Assembly: GCA_949282835.1 (NCBI GenBank) | Contig: CASDQU010000094.1 | Coordinates: forward strand, 1 to 8,698 | DNA: 8,698 bases | From: an uncultured Bacillota bacterium | GTDB lineage: Bacteria; Bacillota; Clostridia; Christensenellales; UBA1242 | Direction: 5' to 3' | Shown here: piece by piece, positions 1 through 7,957 of the stretch | Position numbering within the stretch: position 1 is the first letter of the stretch | Layout: the number at the start of each line of letters is the position of its first letter | Made by a program: the position numbers and the translations under genes | Notes under the pieces: model-generated | Database searches by the model: none | What the model was told of the DNA's origin: nothing | Seen by the model: only the letters and a program-made list of their open reading frames with translations

Positions 1-3000
1 ATTTTGTAGAACAATACCTGAGTAATTGTCAGTTAGCCCTTTATTCTTTACTGTTTGAATGGAGTCGGCTGCCATATACTCAGAATATGAGTAAACATTG
101 ACACCATCAACGAAAGTGAAGTCATAATAGTCACTTGTAACTGCAGCCCCTTCAAAAGGTGCTATCTGTTTGACTGTAATTCTTACCTTACCGCTACTAT
201 GCACCGTTATCATACCATTTTGGTCAACTGTTGCTATCTCTTCATCGCTTGAAGACCACTCAAGTAAATTAGAGTACTCATTGCTAGGTTGAATAGAATA
301 TTTCATTTGATAAGTCGAAATTTCCTTATTTGAAGCATCTAAGAAATTTTTACCAAATACTCTATACTGACCAAGGCCTGCAACATCATCAACTTTATCA
401 AGTTCAAGCTGAATGTCGCTCAATTTTTTATAGAAAGTGAATGTCTTTGTCGCAACTATTTCACTGCCCAAAACTTTAGCTGTAACTGTAACTTCTCCAC
501 CTTTTCCATCCTTTTTCCCAATTAGCCTCCAGCCATTTTCAATGGTTGTTAATTCGGCAATACTAGGGTCTGATACTGTGAGCTCAAGCTCAAAAGCATC
601 GGCATCAATAGGATTTGAGGCGATAAATATATCTACATAATCACCAGTATACATTTCAACTCTTGTATCATTAAAATGTATACTTTGAACTTGTTTGGTG
701 TAGGTAATGTTTACAGTGGTTTTGATGGCTGAATTTTCTTTTAAAGTAATTGTGATGGTAACCCTTCCATAGCCATAGAATTCGACCTCGCCATTTATGC
801 CCACACTTGCAAGTGTGCTATCGCTGCTTGAATATACCAATTCTCTTTGACTTGTATCGCTTGGCATAGCCAAGGCTTTGATTGTATAACTTGGCAATGA
901 AATAATTATATCGCTTTCGCCTTCTACTTCTATATATTCAGCATATCGCGTTACTATAATTGTAAATTGCCCAACGCTGACCCTATTAATTTCTAGATTA
1001 AAAGTAATGCTTCCGCCATTTTGCGCAATAAACTTATTGTCTTCAAATATACCTATAGCTTTATCTTGGTCATTGCGATTTTCTGTGATATTTTGATATG
1101 AGAAAATCAATTTATCACAATCGCTTGGCATAAAGGAATTTGCAATAAATTCAAATTCTGCTCCTGCATTTAAATAAATGGTGTTGTTTGACATTTGCGT
1201 TCTATCAATATCTACAGAAACTAAATCTCCTGCTGTATAATAGAAAGTTATTGATTTTGATTTTTCTCCCTTTGAAGAGTCGTCACTGATAAACTTAATA
1301 ACTACCTGACCTTTCTTCTTGAATATAATCTTTCCATTTTCAATTTCTGCTATCTCTGTATCTGATATTGTATAGTGGAAAGTATCTATAGTTGAGTCAA
1401 GCGGATAACAAATTTCATTGAACGATATTTCATTGAGACTTGTAATATATGAATTTTGGTTCTGATAGAGGTCTAATGGTTGGTTAAATGTGATATCCAC
1501 ACTTGTAACAGCTGAAATTACAGTTATATTACAGTCGGTATAGATTTTGTTACCATAATAATCGTATGTGTAAACTCTAATAATAGCATTGCCACCATAA
1601 AGACCGGTTATATTGCCATCTTCATCTAGTTTAACAACGGCATTTTCTCCGCCATCATTGGCAGTTTGGCTTAAAATTTCATAATGAATATCGGTATATT
1701 TTGCGTCAGCTGGCAAATAACTTAAAAGATAAATTTTGAAAGTATCATTTTTATTTATTGATTTTTGAGTGGTATTTAATTGTAATGAGCTAATATAGCC
1801 AAAGGTAGAAGTGATGATAACCTCTTTAAATGCGCCGCCACCATCTGTTGAAGAGATGATAAGTTTGACAGTCCCTGGCTTTGTGAAAATAACGGTATTC
1901 TGCTCAACATAGGCTATCTCTGTATCTTCAAGCTGATAACTTAGCACCCTATTTGTGGCACTACTTGGAAGAGCCACAGCATTTACAGTCACCTCTTTGT
2001 CTATCGTTAAAATATTATCTTGGCTGACCTCAATACTTGTCACCGCCTTTATAACATTGATTGTGATATCTTTGGTTATACCATTTGAAAGCTCTATCAA
2101 AATCCTGCTTATTCCACCATTTACAGCGGTGATTTTATTGCCCTCAATTTCCACTACTTGCACATTTGCGGTATGTGTCAGCTCTCTTATTAAGACTAAA
2201 TCATTGACTACATCTTTAGGTAACCAAGAAGTAACTTCTACCGTGATACTATCGCCTATATTCATATAGACTGGAGAAGTGATATTTATCTCTGCTGAAA
2301 TTGCATTACCACCAGTATATCTAATGCGGAAATTTTTGCTAAATGCCCCCTCATCAAGACTGGTAACGGTAAGAATTAAATAGCCTTCTTTTAAGAAATA
2401 TAATTTGCCATCATTGATATAAGCTATAGCCTCGCTTATTCCTTGTGAAGAATAGGATTGTGTAATTTTATAGTCTACCTCTGTAAGGTTTGCGTTAGAT
2501 GGATAAACTTCTACCTCTAGATTTAATACTTCTAATGCTGTGATATATTCATCATTATAATAGTCTATATCACTGACAAGCTCTATATCTTCCACATATT
2601 GTATAACTTGCACAAGATGACTATAACTCTCTATAATCTCATCATCTTTAATAATTTGAAGTTCTATTTCACAGCTTCCAAGTGCTTGAGCCTTTAGCAT
2701 GTCATTTTGCCTAATTAATACTTGTGATTGCCCATCAAGTGGATTTTGTTTGATAATTTCTATATTATAACTATCATATTCTACTGTAATTTCCTCTAAA
2801 TCAAAATATGCAAGGTCATCTACAACTAGGAAGGTTTCCTCATCATGAATTGAAAGCAATATTGCCTCTTTTTCTATTTTCTCTACAGTAAACTGAGTGA
2901 AAATATCCTCATCTGCCACACTTGTAACTGTTATAGTTACCTTTCCATTTTGGCTAAAGATAAGTTTAGTGCCTTGAACAGTGGCAATATCTTGATTATC

Positions 3001-5298
3001 AACAGTTATTTTGACATCTTTATTGGTGGTATCTAAAGGAGAAACGGTTATATCAAGATTAACTTCATCTTCTGTCGTTTTGATATTGCGTTGCAAAACT
3101 GAAATTGATTGAGGCAGTCTAGTCACATCAATTTGGAAAGAAAGAGATAAACTAGAGCCTACATATGCAATCAAAGTCGCACTGCCACCATTAACTGCGG
3201 TGATTGTATTTCCATTTAACTGTAATACTTCTCCTGTAGCTGCTAAAGTAATTTGATTGGTAACCTGTAATGAGATATTAGTATTGCTTGCATTACTTGG
3301 AAAAAAGGATTTTAAAACAACCTCATAGCTATCTCCTACAGTCAAACTTATTGGCAAATCTATTATTTCGCCGCTAGACATCACGCCTATTTCAGCTGAA
3401 ATTGGATATGAACCAGTATAACGGATTGACACCTGACTTGTCTTTTCGCCGCAAGTAGCATATAGCATTATTTCACCAGCTTGATTAAATATCAAAGTAT
3501 TATTGGTGATAATTCCTATATTCTTATCGTTTACCGACCAAACAATCTCTTTTATTGTCGCATCTTCTGGCAGAACATAACCATTTAAAGGCACAGCGCT
3601 TTGACCTGTCACATATTGTCCGTCTAACATTTCAAGGTCAAGGTCAATTTCCACGCTGCTAGGCTGCCTTGTGACTGATATATTGCAGTAGCCTTCCCAT
3701 ACATTTCCATCATAGAGCGGCAAAGACACTTTAACTACACACTCGCCGCCACCAACTGCAAGCAAACTTCCATCACTTTGGACTTGAACAACCTCGCCCT
3801 CTGTGCCAGATGACACAATTTCAACTTTAAAATCTGTTTTTGTGGCGTTTATTGGCTCTAATTTGTAATTTAATGAAGCCGACTGCCCATATTCAAGTGT
3901 TAAATTTTCATCTAAAAGCTCAACACTGCTTGCAAAACCTGCAGTATAGAGAATTGTTACTCTTTTATATACATCGCTGTAATCTTCATTGGCATAAATC
4001 AAAATAGTTGCCTCTCTTGGCTCTTGCGATAAAAAGGTCACTCTGCCATAACTATCAACTGTCGCAACATTTGAGTTTTCGCTATGATAAAAATAACTTG
4101 TGTTTGTGGAGTCTTGAGGATAAGAAATTGGCTCTAAAACAACTGTGGAGTCTGCTGTAATTATATCATCAATCAATATGCTGGTAGCTGGAGAAGTCAC
4201 ATAAACATAAATTTGTTTTACAATGCTGCTACCTGGTGCTTTTTCTATAGAAACATTTATGATGGTGTTACCCCCTCTCACTGCATGGATATATCCACTC
4301 TCATCTACATAAGCTATCTCTTCATTTTCGCTTTGAATATTTATATTAGTGTTGTATATCTCGCTTGGAATAATGGTGTAGTTAATCACCTCGCTTTGCC
4401 CAACTTGCAATCTTGCTATTGTTGAAGTTACATCTAATTGATAAGCATAGCCATCTGTTGAGGTTACTTTTATAGACTGAGCAAATTGCCCGCTTAGAGT
4501 TGAAATTGTGATATTAACCGTGCCAGCTTTTTTGAAGTTAACAAGCCCATATTGGTCTACACTTGCAATCGACGAATCATCAATTTCAAATTTTAAATCT
4601 TTATTTGTGGCATTTTGAGGATAAATGCTGTAAGATATTTGATAATACATTCTTGATATGACAACATCACTCTCTCCAACTGTTATGCCGCTGATAGGAA
4701 TGGTAATAGAAATATTGACAAAATCTACAAAACCACCATCTTCACTTGTGGCGGTTATTGTTACATTGCCACTAGAAAGAGCATAGACAAGTCCGTTAGA
4801 GTCTACTTTTGCTATACGTTCATCGCTTGATGAGAAGATGATATTCTTATTTATTGCTTCACTTGGCAAAATTGTTGCATTTAATTGCATGGTTTGACCT
4901 TCATTCATCTCATTTGATGGAGCGGTAAGTATAACTTGATGTACTTTTGTGTCAGTTACATAGAAATAACAATTTGCTCTTTTATTGCCATCTGCAGTTG
5001 TAGCTGTAATATATCCATTGCCAAAACCCACAAAAGAAATATTTCCATTTTCATCAACAACCGCTACCTCTTCATTGTCGCTTGACCAAACTATATCTTT
5101 GTTGGTAGCGTCTTGAGGATAGATGGTGGCTTTCAAACTTGCCCTTTCATCTACATTGGCAACGATAGAGGATTTGTCAAGTTCAATACGCTCAACTGCT
5201 ATATAGACATCGCCTACTACAATATTGACCGTGAAGTTGACAATTAGAACAATCAAAAGTGGAATTGCAATCATTAAGAATATCAAAAGTTTTTTCAT
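1..5298 (-). CDS. Giant membrane-anchored surface protein with about 19 Big_2-like Ig domains (partial, C-terminus beyond window)
   Basis: The frame is open without a stop for 1766 codons from ATG at 5298-5296 to the window edge, so the gene continues past position 1. Residues 1-3 are MKK, followed by a hydrophobic stretch (about 4-29) with no clear signal-peptidase site; this suggests an uncleaved signal anchor with the rest outside the cell. From about residue 34 to 1731 the protein is a string of 80-108-residue units. Each carries the group-2 bacterial Ig pattern: a proline followed by D/N-A/S-T-N, then SS-D-x-x-IA-x-VD-x-x-G, then G-x-x-x-I-x-x-T. The key prolines lie near 61, 145, 227, 311, 394, 482, 577, 667, 754, 933, 1027, 1111, 1196, 1299, 1391, 1479, 1563 and 1671, with one degenerate unit near 812-905. 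Such domains usually build adhesins or wall-spanning stalks. Residues 1732-1766 no longer fit the Ig pattern. The start overlaps the permease stop by one base (TAATG) and has AGAGG 4 nt upstream. No wall-sorting motif can be judged because the C-terminus is missing. The domain family is well supported; the binding target is unknown. Confidence 0.9.
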   Translation of the reverse strand, partial: MKKLLIFLMIAIPLLIVLIVNFTVNIVVGDVYIAVERIELDKSSIVANVDERASLKATIYPQDATNKDIVWSSDNEEVAVVDENGNISFVGFGNGYITATTADGNKRANCYFYVTDTKVHQVILTAPSNEMNEGQTMQLNATILPSEAINKNIIFSSSDERIAKVDSNGLVYALSSGNVTITATSEDGGFVDFVNISITIPISGITVGESDVVISRMYYQISYSIYPQNATNKDLKFEIDDSSIASVDQYGLVNFKKAGTVNITISTLSGQFAQSIKVTSTDGYAYQLDVTSTIARLQVGQSEVINYTIIPSEIYNTNINIQSENEEIAYVDESGYIHAVRGGNTIINVSIEKAPGSSIVKQIYVYVTSPATSILIDDIITADSTVVLEPISYPQDSTNTSYFYHSENSNVATVDSYGRVTFLSQEPREATILIYANEDYSDVYKRVTILYTAGFASSVELLDENLTLEYGQSASLNYKLEPINATKTDFKVEIVSSGTEGEVVQVQSDGSLLAVGGGECVVKVSLPLYDGNVWEGYCNISVTRQPSSVEIDLDLEMLDGQYVTGQSAVPLNGYVLPEDATIKEIVWSVNDKNIGIITNNTLIFNQAGEIMLYATCGEKTSQVSIRYTGSYPISAEIGVMSSGEIIDLPISLTVGDSYEVVLKSFFPSNASNTNISLQVTNQITLAATGEVLQLNGNTITAVNGGSATLIAYVGSSLSLSFQIDVTRLPQSISVLQRNIKTTEDEVNLDITVSPLDTTNKDVKITVDNQDIATVQGTKLIFSQNGKVTITVTSVADEDIFTQFTVEKIEKEAILLSIHDEETFLVVDDLAYFDLEEITVEYDSYNIEIIKQNPLDGQSQVLIRQNDMLKAQALGSCEIELQIIKDDEIIESYSHLVQVIQYVEDIELVSDIDYYNDEYITALEVLNLEVEVYPSNANLTEVDYKITQSYSSQGISEAIAYINDGKLYFLKEGYLILTVTSLDEGAFSKNFRIRYTGGNAISAEINITSPVYMNIGDSITVEVTSWLPKDVVNDLVLIRELTHTANVQVVEIEGNKITAVNGGISRILIELSNGITKDITINVIKAVTSIEVSQDNILTIDKEVTVNAVALPSSATNRVLSYQLEDTEIAYVEQNTVIFTKPGTVKLIISSTDGGGAFKEVIITSTFGYISSLQLNTTQKSINKNDTFKIYLLSYLPADAKYTDIHYEILSQTANDGGENAVVKLDEDGNITGLYGGNAIIRVYTYDYYGNKIYTDCNITVISAVTSVDITFNQPLDLYQNQNSYITSLNEISFNEICYPLDSTIDTFHYTISDTEIAEIENGKIIFKKKGQVVIKFISDDSSKGEKSKSITFYYTAGDLVSVDIDRTQMSNNTIYLNAGAEFEFIANSFMPSDCDKLIFSYQNITENRNDQDKAIGIFEDNKFIAQNGGSITFNLEINRVSVGQFTIIVTRYAEYIEVEGESDIIISLPSYTIKALAMPSDTSQRELVYSSSDSTLASVGINGEVEFYGYGRVTITITLKENSAIKTTVNITYTKQVQSIHFNDTRVEMYTGDYVDIFIASNPIDADAFELELTVSDPSIAELTTIENGWRLIGKKDGKGGEVTVTAKVLGSEIVATKTFTFYKKLSDIQLELDKVDDVAGLGQYRVFGKNFLDASNKEISTYQMKYSIQPSNEYSNLLEWSSSDEEIATVDQNGMITVHSSGKVRITVKQIAPFEGAAVTSDYYDFTFVDGVNVYSYSEYMAADSIQTVKNKGLTDNYSGIVLQN
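106..5199 (-). repeat. Array of about 19 Ig-like domains, mostly alternating between two subtypes
   Basis: This is a protein-level repeat inside the giant surface gene; the DNA copies have diverged. From the third unit on, the domains alternate. A-type units have a YP-x-D/N-A/S-T-N turn (or close variant), an F-x-K-x-G-x-V core and an exit linker of the form YTGG or TSTxGY (residues 282-286, 451-454, 627-629, 994-997, 1163-1168, 1353-1357; YT only at 1533-1534). B-type units often have S-aromatic-x-P, an AVNGG-like turn (AVRGG, AVGGG, AVNGG, GLYGG, AQNGG) and an exit linker like VTRxPxSIEV. The A-linker spacing of about 169-190 residues gives the super-period. Unit 10 is degenerate and the unit-9 exit linker is lost, but the phase is kept across them. 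Confidence 0.8.
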
Positions 5299-6911
5299 TA
5301 TGCCTCTATCCTCTTATATCTTGATTCTAATTTTATGAATAATCTGCAAATCTCATAAATTGCAAAAGGTATCGCAAAACCAAATAGCGCTAAATACATA
5401 GACGGAATTGACACAAAATATGATAATGCTATCGATAAAATACCCATAACAACTGCTATTATAAAGCCTATGCTTATACTTGAATTGATGTTTTTTGTAT
5501 TTGTGGTGACTTCATTTCCTTCTAAATATATAAACTGCGGTCTTTTAATGTCCATAAAAATAGCCGCCGCAATATTGCCAATTACTATTAAACTTACTGC
5601 CAGCGCAATTAACAGTGCCGCCCAATAAGAGATAAAGCCTGCTATTGCAAGTATCAAACATGAGATAAATATTGAAGGAATTGACACAATTAAATACATT
5701 AAAAACTTTATAGTAATCTGCCTTGTATAGGTTATTGGAATTATCTTAGTATGAAAGAAATTGTCACCCTCTCTTGTTATTGAAGTGGCAGCAAATGATG
5801 TGCCCATACTTAAAAACATAACAAGCACTAAAACTACTATACCAGGCAAAATTCCTTCACCCACCTGTGAAACACCTATACTTGAGGCTATTTCGCTTGA
5901 AAAATATACCATGAGCGGAGTTGTGATAACTACTGTAAGATATTGAAAGGCATAATTAGTGGAGCGGAAAATGGTGGTGAATTCTCTAAAGAAAAGCGCC
6001 CCATTAACACCTCTTTCTTTTATCTGTGCATTATTATTGTATGCTTTTATATCTCTTTCGCTATTAGAAAGAATAATTCTCAGATAAATTTTATCTGCAA
6101 AAAGCAAAATTAGTCCGCCAAGCAATAATACTATGCTTAAATTAATAGTCATGCTAGGTAAAAATCGATAGGTTAAAAGACTATTCTTAAAAAGTAGCGG
6201 CAAAACAAGATAATTTGCAAACTGCTTGATATTGTATATGGTGGTATCGGTAAATACATCAGAGATATTGCCGCTATCTAAAACATTTAAAATAAATTTC
6301 AATGCGTAAATATATATCAAAAACCCAAGTGATAAGAATACAATATACATTATTAGCATTACCACAAATTTGTTTTTCAAAAAGCTAGACAAATACATCG
6401 CTGGTACTGAAAGCAATAGAGCTATCAAAAAAGGTATCATCGGCAAAAATATAATATTTGGCAAAAGCATTAGATAAAAAATTGCAGACGCACCTGTTTT
6501 TATTCCAAAAAGAATAAAAATTGGCAATGTTAAAACTGTAGTAAATAAAAACTCATATATAAATAGATAGGTTATCTTTGCCAAGAACAACATCTTCCCG
6601 CTTACCGGCAACTTCAAAATATTGCTATCAGTTTTAAAATATAAAGTCTTGGTTGTTATACTAAGCCCAAACAATACCTGTATTATTTGAACAATAAAAA
6701 CATAATAAATTATAAACTCATGCTTCAAGTTGGCTTCAATACAAACATCTAGCACGCTATTTAGCGCATATAAAATAAGCAGGACTATAAGCCCCACGCC
6801 AAGCGTGGTTAAGATATATTTTTTAACGCGCGAATAAACACTTACGCCATCTTTTACACGCGTAGAGCTATTTGTGAATTCTAATTTTAAAAGCGTTAAA
6901 AATTGATTCAT
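5298..6911 (-). CDS. ABC-2-type exporter permease, about 12 membrane spans
   Basis: This 537-residue integral membrane protein is the probable translocation subunit for the ATPase encoded just upstream. Hydrophobic spans lie roughly at 32-52, 65-85, 107-136, 143-168, 181-207, 255-273, 320-337, 353-372, 403-425, 428-452, 479-500 and 503-526, suggesting two six-span halves fused in one chain. Two cytoplasmic-loop motifs recall the Firmicutes putative ABC exporter families (ABC_tran_2/ABC_export type). The first is LYFKTDSNILKLPVSGKMLF near 90-109. The second is TREGDNFFHTKIIPI near 379-393, where such proteins carry SREG...K-x-x-P. A DIKRPQF...EGNEVTTNTKN stretch (454-474) resembles another conserved family segment. 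The N-terminus (LLKLEF) is typical, which supports this start. It begins 19 nt after the ATPase stop. The only adjacent purine tract, AAAGG, abuts the ATG, and a better AAAAGGA lies about 12 nt upstream, so the ribosome site is atypical. Its stop TAA overlaps the next gene's ATG. The substrate cannot be inferred from sequence. Confidence 0.88.
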   Translation of the reverse strand: MNQFLTLLKLEFTNSSTRVKDGVSVYSRVKKYILTTLGVGLIVLLILYALNSVLDVCIEANLKHEFIIYYVFIVQIIQVLFGLSITTKTLYFKTDSNILKLPVSGKMLFLAKITYLFIYEFLFTTVLTLPIFILFGIKTGASAIFYLMLLPNIIFLPMIPFLIALLLSVPAMYLSSFLKNKFVVMLIMYIVFLSLGFLIYIYALKFILNVLDSGNISDVFTDTTIYNIKQFANYLVLPLLFKNSLLTYRFLPSMTINLSIVLLLGGLILLFADKIYLRIILSNSERDIKAYNNNAQIKERGVNGALFFREFTTIFRSTNYAFQYLTVVITTPLMVYFSSEIASSIGVSQVGEGILPGIVVLVLVMFLSMGTSFAATSITREGDNFFHTKIIPITYTRQITIKFLMYLIVSIPSIFISCLILAIAGFISYWAALLIALAVSLIVIGNIAAAIFMDIKRPQFIYLEGNEVTTNTKNINSSISIGFIIAVVMGILSIALSYFVSIPSMYLALFGFAIPFAIYEICRLFIKLESRYKRIEA

Positions 6912-6930
6912 CCTTTATGCTTGTCCTTTT

Positions 6931-7878
6931 TTAATTTTCTTCTGTTTTTATTTCTTTGTTTTCTTCTTTAATATCTTCTTTATTTTCTTCTTTATTTTCC
7001 TCTTGCAGTATATTATCTTCAAGCAAGGCAACTTTAATCTCTTTGCCGTCTTCAAAAGAGGAGGCTTCTTGGCTTGCCTTGTCGGCTTTGGCAATTTTCT
7101 TCTCCCCTTTAGCTTGAAAAGCCCGTCTTTTTTTAGGAATTTCAATTACTGGCGCTAAGTTGTCTTTTGTCATATTTAAAAAGTACTCTTCAAGTGAAAC
7201 AGGACTTTCTTTGATAAATTTCTCAACCTCAATAATTTCCATAAGCTGACCATGATTGATAATCGCAACTCTATCACAAAGCTTTTCGACCATATCAATA
7301 TTATGTGACGAAAAGAAAACTGAGTTGCCCTTGCGCTTATGTTCAAGCATATAGCCTTTAATCTCTGCTGCACTTTGAGGGTCAAGTCCCATAAGCGGCT
7401 CATCAAGTACCCAAAATTTAGGATTATGTATAAGTGCTGCAATAATACAAATTTTTTGTTTCATACCATGCGAATAAGACCTTATTTGTCTATCTATAGC
7501 GCCTGTCATATTAAAAAGCGAAGAAAACTCTTCAAGTCTTGCTTTTATCTTGTCTTTAGGCACACGATAAATATTCCCCATATAATTGACATATTCTTTG
7601 CCGGTTAAATTTTCATAAACTGCATGATTGTCAGGAACATACCCTATATTCAATTTTGCTTTAATAGGGTCTTTCATTATATCATATCCACAAACTTTAA
7701 TACTGCCCTCAGTAAAAGGCAAAATTCCTGTTAAACATTTAATGGTTGTACTTTTGCCCGCCCCATTTTTGCCTAAAAAACCGAAAATTTCACCATCGTT
7801 TATGGTGATATTTAAATCTTTTACAGAATAATAATTTGAATTTTTATATCTTTTCGACAAATTTTTTATCTCTAACAC
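6931..7878 (-). CDS. ABC transporter ATP-binding protein (EcsA-like) with charged C-terminal tail
   Basis: This cytoplasmic 315-residue ATPase powers the permease encoded 19 nt downstream. Visible motifs are Walker A GKNGAGKST (36-44), a Q-loop region GYVPDNHAVYENLTG (79-93) with Asp83 where Gln is usual, signature YSHGMKQK (135-142) in place of LSGGQ, Walker B FWVLDEP (155-161) with catalytic Glu160, D-loop GLDP (164-167) and switch His192. All elements needed for ATP hydrolysis are present. The SHGM signature and Asp in the Q-loop are, as I recall, common in ABC-2 exporter ATPases. The conserved domain ends near 240. Residues 246-315 form an added Lys/Glu-rich, probably disordered tail ending in four EENK-like repeats, unusual for a family that normally ends soon after the nucleotide-binding domain. 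The start is GTG (complement of 7876-7878), chosen because MLEIKNLSKRY is the normal N-terminus and AGAGG lies 6 nt upstream. It is the first gene of the operon, served by the promoter at 7904-7932. Confidence 0.95.
   Translation of the reverse strand: MLEIKNLSKRYKNSNYYSVKDLNITINDGEIFGFLGKNGAGKSTTIKCLTGILPFTEGSIKVCGYDIMKDPIKAKLNIGYVPDNHAVYENLTGKEYVNYMGNIYRVPKDKIKARLEEFSSLFNMTGAIDRQIRSYSHGMKQKICIIAALIHNPKFWVLDEPLMGLDPQSAAEIKGYMLEHKRKGNSVFFSSHNIDMVEKLCDRVAIINHGQLMEIIEVEKFIKESPVSLEEYFLNMTKDNLAPVIEIPKKRRAFQAKGEKKIAKADKASQEASSFEDGKEIKVALLEDNILQEENKEENKEDIKEENKEIKTEEN
6955..7002 (-). repeat. Four 12-bp tandem units encoding EENK-type repeats in the ATPase tail
   Basis: Read on the minus strand, the units are GAAGAAAATAAA twice, then GAAGATATTAAA, then GAAGAAAACAAA, encoding EENK, EENK, EDIK, EENK (residues 293-308). 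The unit length is a multiple of three, so copy-number change by slippage would keep the frame and simply lengthen or shorten the charged tail. Confidence 0.8.
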
Positions 7879-7903
7879 TTTTTACCTCTATTAAAACAAA
7901 CTA

Positions 7904-7932
7904 ATTCTATCATATTTTACTTAAATAGTCAA
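7904..7932 (-). promoter_or_regulatory. Sigma-A-type promoter of the ABC transporter/surface protein operon
   Basis: Reading the minus strand, TTGACT (complement of 7927-7932) is separated by exactly 17 bp from TAGAAT (complement of 7904-7909). Each box is one base from consensus. Transcription would begin near 7897, giving a leader of about 20 nt before the GTG, which contains the AGAGG ribosome site (complement of 7885-7889). The call rests on pattern only. Confidence 0.65.
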
Positions 7933-7938
7933 TATTGA
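7929..7938. repeat. Perfect 10-bp palindrome overlapping the leftward -35 box
   Basis: TCAATATTGA reads the same on both strands. It covers part of the -35 box of the operon promoter and lies between the two divergent promoters, where a repressor or activator could bind. In such AT-rich DNA a short palindrome can easily arise by chance, so an operator role is only a possibility. Confidence 0.25.
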
Positions 7939-7957
7939 AAATATAATAATTCACTAA

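Noticed and set aside
437..640. Plus-strand 67-codon frame
   Set aside because: It is antisense to the giant Ig gene, has no ribosome site, and its Ser/Thr/Val-rich composition mirrors the opposite strand.
1955..2269. Plus-strand 104-codon frame with hydrophobic stretches that could pass for a membrane protein
   Set aside because: It lies fully antisense to Ig units of the giant gene. The hydrophobicity is a by-product of reading the complement, and there is no ribosome site or promoter.
4213..4425. Plus-strand 70-codon frame
   Set aside because: It is antisense within the giant gene's continuous frame, with no initiation signals.
1..5298. Alternative genetic code or stop-codon readthrough as an explanation for the very long open frame
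   Set aside because: No in-frame TGA, TAA or TAG was found on checking every codon, and tryptophan is TGG; the length comes from genuine domain repetition.
5761..5946. Plus-strand 61-codon frame inside the permease
   Set aside because: It is antisense to conserved permease motifs and has no ribosome site.
6948..7145. Minus-strand 65-codon Lys-rich frame overlapping the ATPase tail, considered as a frameshift product
   Set aside because: It is a shifted reading of the A-rich charged tail. The ATPase frame ends normally, and no slippery site plus stem is evident.
7176..7831. Several short frames on both strands overlapping the ATPase (7176-7442 minus, 7339-7608 plus, 7628-7831 plus)
   Set aside because: All overlap intact Walker, signature and switch motifs of the real ATPase and lack their own start signals.
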